A stretch of DNA of 40,058 bases, from assembly GCA_030271615.1 (NCBI GenBank), contig JARXKP010000004.1, positions 1-40,058 of the forward strand, in the 5' to 3' direction. The notes below the pieces were generated by a model that made no database searches, had not been told where the DNA came from, and saw only the letters and a program-made list of their open reading frames with translations. The DNA is from Pseudomonadota bacterium (lineage in GTDB: Bacteria; Pseudomonadota; Gammaproteobacteria; Burkholderiales; Burkholderiaceae_C). Below are positions 34,135 through 40,058 of this stretch, piece by piece; positions within the stretch are counted from its first letter, which is position 1; every line of letters starts with the position of its first letter. The position numbers and the translations under genes are program-made.

Positions 34135-35429
34135 CAGAAATCCTTCCAGCTTCCGGGGACCCGTGCGTAGCTGCCGGTTTGCCCTTGAAGGGCGCGCAGC
34201 AGCGTTGGGTCGTAGTGCAGATCGGGGGCTCCGTTGCCGCGATACGCCGATTCCGAGATCAACGCGCCGTCGACGCGGGCTTGCGGGCTCGAGGTGTCGT
34301 CCCAGTGGATGTCGGCGGCGTACAGCAGCCCGTGCAGCGTCACGTTGCCGGTCAAGGTCACGCGGCCGTCGATCACGATGAGCACCGGGTGCTCGGGTGA
34401 CCCCAGCACCACCGGGCCTTCAAGTCGCGCATCGCCGGGAATCGAGACCATGCGGTTGCCTGCAGCGCTGCCGATCGCGGCGGCGACGGTCACCGTGCAG
34501 TCGCTGTGGCAATCGACGGTTTGCACGGCGGCGTGGCTTTTCCAGGTGGCCCTGTCCAGACCGAAGTGCGTGGCGAACAGGCGGTCGGGTTCGATCGACG
34601 CCAGAGCGACGTCCTGCGTCGAGGTCGACGCCCCGGTCGCGCCGCCGGGTGCCGTGGTCAGCCGCAGCGCCGAGCCGATCAGGCTGCCGCCAGCGCGCAC
34701 GGTGATGCCGCCCGACATGACGTCGGTGTTGTGCAGGCCGAGCGCCGCGGCTCCCACGTCGACCGAGCCCTGGGCCGTCAGCGGAGCGGTCGGTACGGCC
34801 GACAGGCCGGGAAGCAGCCCGAGGACGACCTGAAGCCGGACCGACGCATCGGTGCGGCCGGCCACGCCAGGGCGGCACGGTCCGGCGGCGCTGGAGCAGC
34901 CCGTCGACGTCACGCGGATCAGACCCGGCTGCGCTTCTGCACTGAACTGGACGGTATAGGCGGGGTGCGGGGCTCCGTCCTCGATGACATCGAGCGAAGG
35001 GTGGCCGTCAGAGGGGCAACTGCACGACCAGCCGCCGGCTCCACCGACGCAGCCCGGCTGCAGTGCGATACGCGTGGAGGTGGACATCCACACCGCCGGC
35101 TCCTGCTGTCCGGTGTCCTGGTGGGTCCGCAGGAATCGCTCGCGGAACGAGGGGTCGCTGGCGGTGCTGCTCGGCAGGCAGTGGTTGTCGACACGCTGTG
35201 GCTGGTTGAGCTGTGCAATGGCCCATTCGAGTCCGGCTTCGGCCGCTTCGAACGCCTGCGCCGCGCGGTACTGGTTGGCGGACGCGCGCTGCTCGAACAG
35301 CAAGCTCCGGTTCGCGTAGGCGGCCACCAGCACCATGGCGAAGAACAGCAGGAGCGTCACCGAGAGGGCTGCGAAACCGGTTTGCCGACGGGCTGTCGAT
35401 CGGCTAGTTGCGGATGTCGATGGATGCAT
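34134..35429 (-). CDS. pilX: PilX-like pilus assembly protein
   Basis: 431 residues from the ATG at 35429 (GAGG just upstream). The N-terminus QTGFAALSVTLLLFFAMVLV with YANRSLLFEQRASANQYRAA and AFEAAEAGLEWAIAQLN is the PilX N-terminal pattern; Glu5 is lacking, as is usual for PilX. The C-terminal half has repetitive beta segments (PGDARLEGPVVLGSPEHPVL, LHGLLYAADIHWDD), suggesting a beta-rich tip domain. It should join the minor-pilin priming complex with PilV, PilW and FimT. Confidence 0.85.
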   Translation of the reverse strand: MHPSTSATSRSTARRQTGFAALSVTLLLFFAMVLVAAYANRSLLFEQRASANQYRAAQAFEAAEAGLEWAIAQLNQPQRVDNHCLPSSTASDPSFRERFLRTHQDTGQQEPAVWMSTSTRIALQPGCVGGAGGWSCSCPSDGHPSLDVIEDGAPHPAYTVQFSAEAQPGLIRVTSTGCSSAAGPCRPGVAGRTDASVRLQVVLGLLPGLSAVPTAPLTAQGSVDVGAAALGLHNTDVMSGGITVRAGGSLIGSALRLTTAPGGATGASTSTQDVALASIEPDRLFATHFGLDRATWKSHAAVQTVDCHSDCTVTVAAAIGSAAGNRMVSIPGDARLEGPVVLGSPEHPVLIVIDGRVTLTGNVTLHGLLYAADIHWDDTSSPQARVDGALISESAYRGNGAPDLHYDPTLLRALQGQTGSYARVPGSWKDF

Positions 35430-35436
35430 GTCGGCC

Positions 35437-36141
35437 TCACACCGGGCAGCGGCCCGTGATCTCGTCATTGCGGACCCGCACGCGGGTGCGCACGGTGCGT
35501 TCGGTGGTCGCGTTGGCGACATCCTGGGCAGACACGGTCACCGTCACGCTGCGCACGTGCTGGCGTGGTGGGCAGGTGGTGCTGTGTTCGGGACAGGGTG
35601 CCTGGCATGAGCCGTCCAGATCCAGCACCTGCTCGGTGGGCGCGATGTCCAGGCGTGTGACCTTCATCGAGGTGATGTCCGTCATGGCTTGCCAGCGCGC
35701 AGCGCCCACCTGCATTTCGAGGGCTCCGTCACGCAGGCGGTAGCCGAACTGCTCGTTGTCGTCGACCCGGTTGTTCTCGACGGCATCGCGCGAGAAACGG
35801 AAGCTGACGACAGGAGTCGTTGTGCCGGTGACCGCCATCGCGGTGTACGGGTTGGACGCGACGCTGCCCGGCCGCATCGTCGGATCGCGCGGCCACACCC
35901 CGGCGGGGGCATCGCTCCAGTAGCCGGCGCGGCGCAGATCGCGGGCGATCAGGTCGGTGGCGGTACGCAGGTCCTGCATCAAGCGACCTTGAGCGATCAG
36001 TGCGCGGCTCTCGCGCAGGTGAACGACGAGCATCGTGAGTCCGGCGCCGACGATGAACAGCCCGAGCGTGATGCCGATCAGCAGTTCGACCAGCGACACC
36101 CCGGCCTGGCGACGTGAACTGCGTGTGCGGGATGAAGGCAT
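35437..36141 (-). CDS. pilW: PilW-like minor pilin
   Basis: 234 residues. Prepilin site QAG|VSLVELLIGITLGLFIVG with Glu5, then the PilW-typical LMQDLRTATDLIARDLRRAGYW. Cysteines in the C-terminal third may form disulfides (CQAPCPEHSTTCPP). It would be processed by prepilin peptidase and join the minor-pilin complex. It lies one base from the pilE stop side and seven bases before the pilX start. Confidence 0.9.
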   Translation of the reverse strand: MPSSRTRSSRRQAGVSLVELLIGITLGLFIVGAGLTMLVVHLRESRALIAQGRLMQDLRTATDLIARDLRRAGYWSDAPAGVWPRDPTMRPGSVASNPYTAMAVTGTTTPVVSFRFSRDAVENNRVDDNEQFGYRLRDGALEMQVGAARWQAMTDITSMKVTRLDIAPTEQVLDLDGSCQAPCPEHSTTCPPRQHVRSVTVTVSAQDVANATTERTVRTRVRVRNDEITGRCPV

Positions 36142-36142
36142 G

Positions 36143-36619
36143 TCACAGGCTCCAGCACCGGCGGTTGGCCGACGAGGCGTTGTCCGCTGCCTCTGTCGCG
36201 CCGGAGGCGTAGACGATGTTCAAGCCATCGACGGTCAGCCGCATGTGCCTGCAAAGCGTGTCGCGCTGCTGGTTGCCGACGGCGGAGGCACGCACCGAGT
36301 AGCCCGTCGTCGAACTGTCCAGCATCGCGATGTCGTAGTGCCGGGCCGGCGAGGTGCCGTCGAGACCGAGTTGCGACAGCTCTGCGTAGCTGGGGTGATC
36401 GGCGCGGAACCGCTCCTGCAATACCTGCACCTTCATCAGTGCGACCAGCGCGTCGGACCGACGCGTGGTCGCGAGCGTGCTGCTGAAAGCGGGGTAGGCG
36501 ACCGAAGACAACACGCCGACCACGGCGACGCAGATCATCAGTTCGATCAGCGTGAAACCCGCAGCGTGCGCTGGACGGCGCAGCGGATGCGAGGTCGAAT
36601 TCGATGCAGGCACTGTCAT
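36143..36619 (-). CDS. pilE: PilE-type pilin
   Basis: 158 residues from the ATG at 36619 (AGGAG, complement of 36626-36630). The cleavage site is HAAG|FTLIELMICVAVVGVLSSV with Glu5. A polar helix follows (RRSDALVALMKVQVLQERFR), then a short beta domain and two C-terminal cysteines (TLCRHM and RRCWSL) that would close the D-loop. This fits the minor PilE/ComP group rather than a strongly expressed major pilin. Confidence 0.9.
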   Translation of the reverse strand: MTVPASNSTSHPLRRPAHAAGFTLIELMICVAVVGVLSSVAYPAFSSTLATTRRSDALVALMKVQVLQERFRADHPSYAELSQLGLDGTSPARHYDIAMLDSSTTGYSVRASAVGNQQRDTLCRHMRLTVDGLNIVYASGATEAADNASSANRRCWSL

Positions 36620-36644
36620 GGTGGGCTCCTGGGTGGGATGAAGG

Positions 36645-37262
36645 TCAGCAGACGCGGTAGCCGGGTACCGCAGGGCCTGCAACGTCGGGGGAGCAGGTGC
36701 GCACGCGCCCCAGCAGATTCACGACGTGATGCACCGAGCCGACGGTGGGCGACACCACCCGCAGGGTTCCCGTGGGCGTGCTGGTGCCGTGCAGCGGATC
36801 GAAGAGGATCGACGAGACATTGGCCTGCACACCGAGTCCTGTCGATGCGGGAACGACCACGGTCTTGACCTGGACCGCGTCGGCCACGCAGGTCGCTGTG
36901 GTGGCCGTTGCTGCGCAGGAGCACTGGTTGCGTGCGCCGCTGTGCACGACGTAGCAGGTGCCCCACGCCGCGCTGTAGAAACTCAGACGCAGGGTTTCGT
37001 TGCGCAGGATCGATTCGCTGCGCACGAACTGCACGTCGGTGGCCAGCTGGGCGGCGAGACCGGCCAGGCGCTGGCGTTCGATCAGCCCGTGGAAGCTCGG
37101 GGCGGCACCGCAGACGAGCACGGCGAGGATCGCCAGCGTCACCGCCGCTTCGATGAGCGTGTAGCCGCGCTGATCGGGAGGACGTCGAGAAGACGAAGCC
37201 CGCCGGGATGCAAGCCGTGTCGGCAGGTTCGTTGTCGAGGGCGTGTGTTGCAGCGAGTCCAT
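36645..37262 (-). CDS. fimT: FimT/GspH-type minor pilin
   Basis: 205 residues. The N-terminal leader is long and Arg-rich; prepilin cleavage is at QRG|YTLIEAAVTLAILAVLVCG (Glu5 present). It then reads LIERQRLAGLAAQLATDVQF and RSESILRNETLRL, typical of the GspH/FimT family. FimT starts the minor-pilin complex and in some bacteria binds DNA. It is the first gene of the pilin-rib array; a start nearer the cleavage site is possible. Confidence 0.88.
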   Translation of the reverse strand: MDSLQHTPSTTNLPTRLASRRASSSRRPPDQRGYTLIEAAVTLAILAVLVCGAAPSFHGLIERQRLAGLAAQLATDVQFVRSESILRNETLRLSFYSAAWGTCYVVHSGARNQCSCAATATTATCVADAVQVKTVVVPASTGLGVQANVSSILFDPLHGTSTPTGTLRVVSPTVGSVHHVVNLLGRVRTCSPDVAGPAVPGYRVC

Positions 37263-37330
37263 GGGCTCACTGTAGGAAACACCCTGCGCGTTTGCGACCC
37301 CCGGGAGGTGGGTCGGGACGGTCTGCGTGG

Positions 37331-37373
37331 AGGGCCCACGGAAGGGGGGCCTGCCGCCGCAATTCGGTCAGAT
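37331..37373. repeat. Direct repeat copy A, resembling the end of nrdR
   Basis: AGGGCCCACGGAA, a G-run, CCTGCCG and TCAGAT match 39914-39954 at about 36 of 43 positions by eye. In copy B, TCAGAT is the nrdR stop and last codon; copy A has no gene attached. It includes a GGCCC...GGGCC hairpin like the one after nrdR. Confidence 0.65.
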
Positions 37374-37462
37374 CAATGCGTGCTCAGGTGTCGCCGTGAT
37401 GAGTTCTATGCAAACCTGACCCGTGCGGTCCACCCACCCCTGCCAGGGAAATCTCGGAGGGC

Positions 37463-37486
37463 ATCCTGCGAGGCCCCCCGCAGGAT
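37463..37486. promoter_or_regulatory. Perfect 8-bp inverted repeat upstream of the PEP-CTERM gene
   Basis: ATCCTGCG, an 8-base loop and CGCAGGAT, followed by a run of eight C on the plus strand. It lies in the 429-base gap between fimT and the PEP-CTERM gene, about 75 bases before a possible promoter. It may be an operator or a stop for antisense reads; function unknown. Confidence 0.35.
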
Positions 37487-37537
37487 CCCCCCCCATAGCC
37501 AGCCTGAACGGATCAGTTCTGACCGCTTTACTGCCGT

Positions 37538-37565
37538 TTGAGATTCATGTGACAAAACGTATGGT
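37538..37565 (+). promoter_or_regulatory. Possible sigma-70 promoter of the PEP-CTERM gene
   Basis: TTGAGA, a 16-base spacer and TATGGT in the one AT-richer part of this gap, about 125 bases before the chosen start. The spacing is at the short end of normal. Confidence 0.3.
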
Positions 37566-37653
37566 CTCGCAGCGGGTAAAGAAAAACATCAAGGCGGAAG
37601 CCGACCCCAGTGAGGGAAGGTCTCGCCTGTCAACCCTTCGAATCGTCCACGGG

Positions 37654-37667
37654 GCCGCTCCTGCGGC
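37654..37667 (+). promoter_or_regulatory. Leader hairpin before the PEP-CTERM gene
   Basis: GCCGC-TCCT-GCGGC, 24 bases before the ATG. It would form a stable tetraloop hairpin near the ribosome site. No known riboswitch consensus was recognised. Confidence 0.3.
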
Positions 37668-37691
37668 TCGATCGAAATATTGGATTTCCTC

Positions 37692-39806
37692 ATGCTGAAC
37701 CCACGGTCTAACCCGGTGCCCGTTGCGCACATCCGAACCCTGCCCCCGGTGGGTGCGCAACGTCGGCACTCGGCAGTGCGGAACTTCGCGCTCGTGCCGG
37801 TACTGGCCGCGTTCGCCGTCTCTTTGGTAGGGACCGATGCATCGGCTGTCGATTTCACCATCAGCGGTTCCTCGACAGCAGGGCAGACGCTCGGCACTGC
37901 CGCCGGGCAGACAGGCACCGTCACCGCGACCGGCACGCTGACCGTGAGCGGCAGCACCAATGCAGTCACCATCAGCGGCAACAACGCGACGCTGACCAAC
38001 CTGGGCACGATCAAGCAGACCGGCACCGGCCGTGTCATCCGCGACAACACCGGCGTGACGGGCCTGACCGTGACCAATGGCAGCCTGACCAATTCAAGCG
38101 CGCTGATGCAATCGGCGGATGGTGACGTGTTCCAGATGAACGTGTCCGGCGGCAGCGTCATCCTGCACAACTACGGAACGATGTCGTCGCTGAACGCCTC
38201 GGCCAGCGGCGCACAGGCCGTCGACTTCAGTGCCATCACGACCGGCGCGAACACCGTCAACAACTACGCCGGCGGCCTGCTCAAGGCCCTGGAGGCCGAT
38301 GCGGTGCGCACCGGTGTCAACGGCGTCGTGAACAACTGGGGCAGCATCCTGTCCGTGACGACCACCGGTAGCAGCAGCGATGGCGTCGACTTCCAGAACA
38401 ACTCGGGCGCGCAGATCACCAACTACAGCGCAGGCGCCATAACGGGTGGCCGCCACGGCATCACCGGCGGTGCGCTCAACAGCACAGTGAGCTTTGTTGC
38501 CGCGATCACCAATCAGGCGGGCGGCAACATTCTCGGCAGCAACGGTTCCGGCATCAACCTCGACGGCTTCAACAACAAGCAGCTGGTCACCATCGTCAAC
38601 AGTGGAACGATCCGCGGCACGGGTATCACGGGCGACGGCGACGGCATCGACGTCGACGGCCTGGTCAACATCACCAACAGCGGCATCATCCGTTCGACCA
38701 ATTCCTTCAGCGCCGTGGCCGCCGGCGTTGCGTACAGCGAAGGCATTACGGTGGGGGGTGGCACGATCGTCAATTCCGGCACGATCGAAGGCTTGGTCAG
38801 CGTTGGCAACACGAATGCGCTGGGCCGTGGCATCACGCTGGCGGGCAACGACATCACGACCGGGCCGCTTGCCGGCACGCGCGAAGGAATCTACGGCAAC
38901 GCCGTCATCACCAACAACAGCGGTGGCCTGATCCGCGGCCAGAACGACTCGGCGATCGTGGTGGAAGGTGCGGCCAGCATCTACAACGTGACCATCACAA
39001 ACAACGCCGGCGCAACGATTCAGGGCGGAAGTGCTACGGCAGCAGCCATCCGCACCGGCCTCGACAGCGCCACGATCACCAACCGCGGCACGATCGACGG
39101 CTCCAGCAGCGGCCGCGCCATCGCCATGGGTGCGGGCAACAACACGTTGAACATCCTCGGCGGGCAGGCTTCCATCCTGGGCGACGTCAGTGGTGGCGTT
39201 GGCGGCACCAACACCATCGTCATCCACCCGGGCGCAGGCAACAGCTTCAGCTACTCCGGTTCGCTGTCGAACTTCAACACCGTCGAAGTCCAGAGCGGCA
39301 CTGTCACGCTGTCGGGCGTCAGCAATTACACCGGCAGCACCACCGTCAGTGGGGGCACCCTGGTGCTGGGCGGAGCCAACCGGCTTTCTTCATCCAGCGC
39401 ACTGGCGCTCAACGGCGGCACATTGAAGCTCACGAATGCAGCCGGCGCCAACGGCCAGACCTTCTCCAGCCTTCTGCTCAATGCGGACTCGGCGATCGAC
39501 CTGGGCGGCTCTTCGCTGACGTTCAATGCCCTGGGCACGATCGCCGGCGGCAGGACGCTCACCCTCTTCGACTACGTCATGTCGTTGTCGCCCGGCTACG
39601 CGATTCGCATCCTCGGTGACGTTTCAGCCAACAGCGACTTTCTGGCGCTGATGTCCGGCCTGACGATCGATGGCGTGGCTGCCGGCTATCACTTTGACGG
39701 CACCTACACCGACATTGCACCCGTGCCATTGCCGCCCAGCGTCGTACTGTTCCTCGCAGGACTGGGCTTGTTCGGCGTCGTGATCCGCCGCCGCGAAACT
39801 GTTTGA
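37692..39806 (+). CDS. Beta-solenoid PEP-CTERM surface protein
   Basis: 704 residues from the ATG at 37692; an in-frame TTG at 37680 is less likely. A long signal peptide ends near ASA|VDF. The body is made of repeats such as ITNSGIIRST, VTITNNAGATIQGG and ATITNRGTIDGSSS, expected to form a right-handed beta-solenoid. Near 540-590 comes an autotransporter-associated repeat (NYTGSTTVSGGTLVLGG). The end (678-704) is a PEP-CTERM signal: VPLPPS, a hydrophobic segment LFLAGLGLFGVV and the IRRR cluster. Such signals are processed by an exosortase, which is not in this window. No outer-membrane barrel is present. Asn/Thr/Gly-rich codon use and opposite strand set it apart from its neighbours. Confidence 0.9.
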   Translation: MLNPRSNPVPVAHIRTLPPVGAQRRHSAVRNFALVPVLAAFAVSLVGTDASAVDFTISGSSTAGQTLGTAAGQTGTVTATGTLTVSGSTNAVTISGNNATLTNLGTIKQTGTGRVIRDNTGVTGLTVTNGSLTNSSALMQSADGDVFQMNVSGGSVILHNYGTMSSLNASASGAQAVDFSAITTGANTVNNYAGGLLKALEADAVRTGVNGVVNNWGSILSVTTTGSSSDGVDFQNNSGAQITNYSAGAITGGRHGITGGALNSTVSFVAAITNQAGGNILGSNGSGINLDGFNNKQLVTIVNSGTIRGTGITGDGDGIDVDGLVNITNSGIIRSTNSFSAVAAGVAYSEGITVGGGTIVNSGTIEGLVSVGNTNALGRGITLAGNDITTGPLAGTREGIYGNAVITNNSGGLIRGQNDSAIVVEGAASIYNVTITNNAGATIQGGSATAAAIRTGLDSATITNRGTIDGSSSGRAIAMGAGNNTLNILGGQASILGDVSGGVGGTNTIVIHPGAGNSFSYSGSLSNFNTVEVQSGTVTLSGVSNYTGSTTVSGGTLVLGGANRLSSSSALALNGGTLKLTNAAGANGQTFSSLLLNADSAIDLGGSSLTFNALGTIAGGRTLTLFDYVMSLSPGYAIRILGDVSANSDFLALMSGLTIDGVAAGYHFDGTYTDIAPVPLPPSVVLFLAGLGLFGVVIRRRETV

Positions 39807-39913
39807 AGTCGACCGCCGCGCGTGTACGCCTGATCGCACAAATAACCGTGTTGCGGGTGACGACGGCACAGACCAGAGAAGGGACAGGCGAGGTCGGTTG
39901 AGGTGGATCGGGA

Positions 39914-39954
39914 AGGGCCCACGGAAAGGGCCTGCCGTCGAACTGCGCTCAGAT
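39914..39954. repeat. Direct repeat copy B at the 3' end of nrdR
   Basis: Second copy of the sequence at 37331-37373. It covers the nrdR stop, its last codon and the following hairpin. The two copies bracket the PEP-CTERM gene in the same orientation. Confidence 0.65.
39915..39933 (-). terminator. Possible terminator of nrdR
   Basis: On the minus strand, 16 bases past the nrdR stop: GGCCC-loop-GGGCC plus a wobble pair, followed by CTTCCC. The stem is short and the T content low, so it is at best a weak terminator. Confidence 0.35.
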
Positions 39955-40058
39955 GTCGCGGATCAGCTGCCGGAACTCGTCGACGTCCTCGAAGCTGCGG
40001 TACACCGACGCGAAGCGCACGTAGGCGACCTTGTCGATGCGCTTGAGTTCGCGCATCA
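39949..40058 (-). CDS. nrdR: NrdR transcriptional repressor, C-terminal end only
   Basis: The last 36 residues are present, ending at a TGA (39949-39951). They read [20 protein letters not shown] and then [14 protein letters not shown], the well-conserved end of the NrdR ATP-cone domain. NrdR uses nucleotide binding to repress ribonucleotide-reductase genes. The zinc-ribbon and most of the ATP-cone lie beyond the right edge. Confidence 0.95.
   Translation of the reverse strand, partial: MRELKRIDKVAYVRFASVYRSFEDVDEFRQLIRDI

Noticed and set aside
37331-39954. Mobile-element insertion with terminal repeats
   Set aside because: No transposase, integrase or inverted ends are present; the flanking repeats resemble nrdR sequence, so recombination is a better explanation than transposition.

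Overview
The window is a high-GC, gene-dense bacterial chromosome segment. The conserved genes point to a betaproteobacterium of the order Burkholderiales, perhaps a Leptothrix/Rubrivivax/Sphaerotilus-type organism: ybgC-tolQRA, a ribD-ribE-ribBA-ribH-nusB run with a degenerate RibA half, minor pilins beside the rib genes, a TssQ-like lipoprotein with a Ser/Thr kinase, and a PEP-CTERM protein. This placement is inferred from gene content and base composition, not from a database search. No rRNA, tRNA, CRISPR array or insertion sequence was seen.

Region 1 (1-12447, all minus strand) is one tightly packed operon. It reads: ABC exporter, HlyD-type adaptor, family-4 glycosyltransferase, short RTX protein, small lipoprotein, RTX lipase, small membrane protein, second RTX lipase (cut by the left edge). 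Six of the seven junctions are 4-base ATGA overlaps. It looks like a dedicated type I secretion locus for calcium-binding lipases. Each lipase is preceded by a small envelope protein that could be an immunity protein or helper. The outer-membrane TolC partner is not in the window.

Region 2 (12580-15637, plus strand) holds a small conserved protein, a surface-adhesin-E-like secreted protein, and a coupled trio of RlmN-like radical SAM methyltransferase, ABM-like protein and GNAT acetyltransferase. A decayed glycosyltransferase lies antisense between them. Region 3 (15678-22388, minus) has a large membrane-embedded patatin-like phospholipase, a GspE/PilB-type ATPase with four N-terminal MshEN-like repeats, and a yqjK-yqjE-yqjD set.

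Region 4 (22563-27373, minus) runs from a PEGA-domain Ser/Thr kinase through a TssQ-like lipoprotein into ybgC-tolQ-tolR-tolA. A frameshifted remnant of an unrelated gene sits where tolB-pal would be expected. Region 5 (27498-37262, minus) is a near-continuous array: fimT-pilE-pilW-pilX-pilV, ribD-ribE-ribBA-ribH-nusB and an aminotransferase.

Region 6 (37263-40058) ends with nrdR (only its 3' end is present). Between nrdR and fimT lies one plus-strand gene for a beta-solenoid PEP-CTERM protein. It is bracketed by two imperfect direct copies of a ~42-base sequence that includes the nrdR stop codon and its downstream hairpin, which suggests the gene was inserted there.
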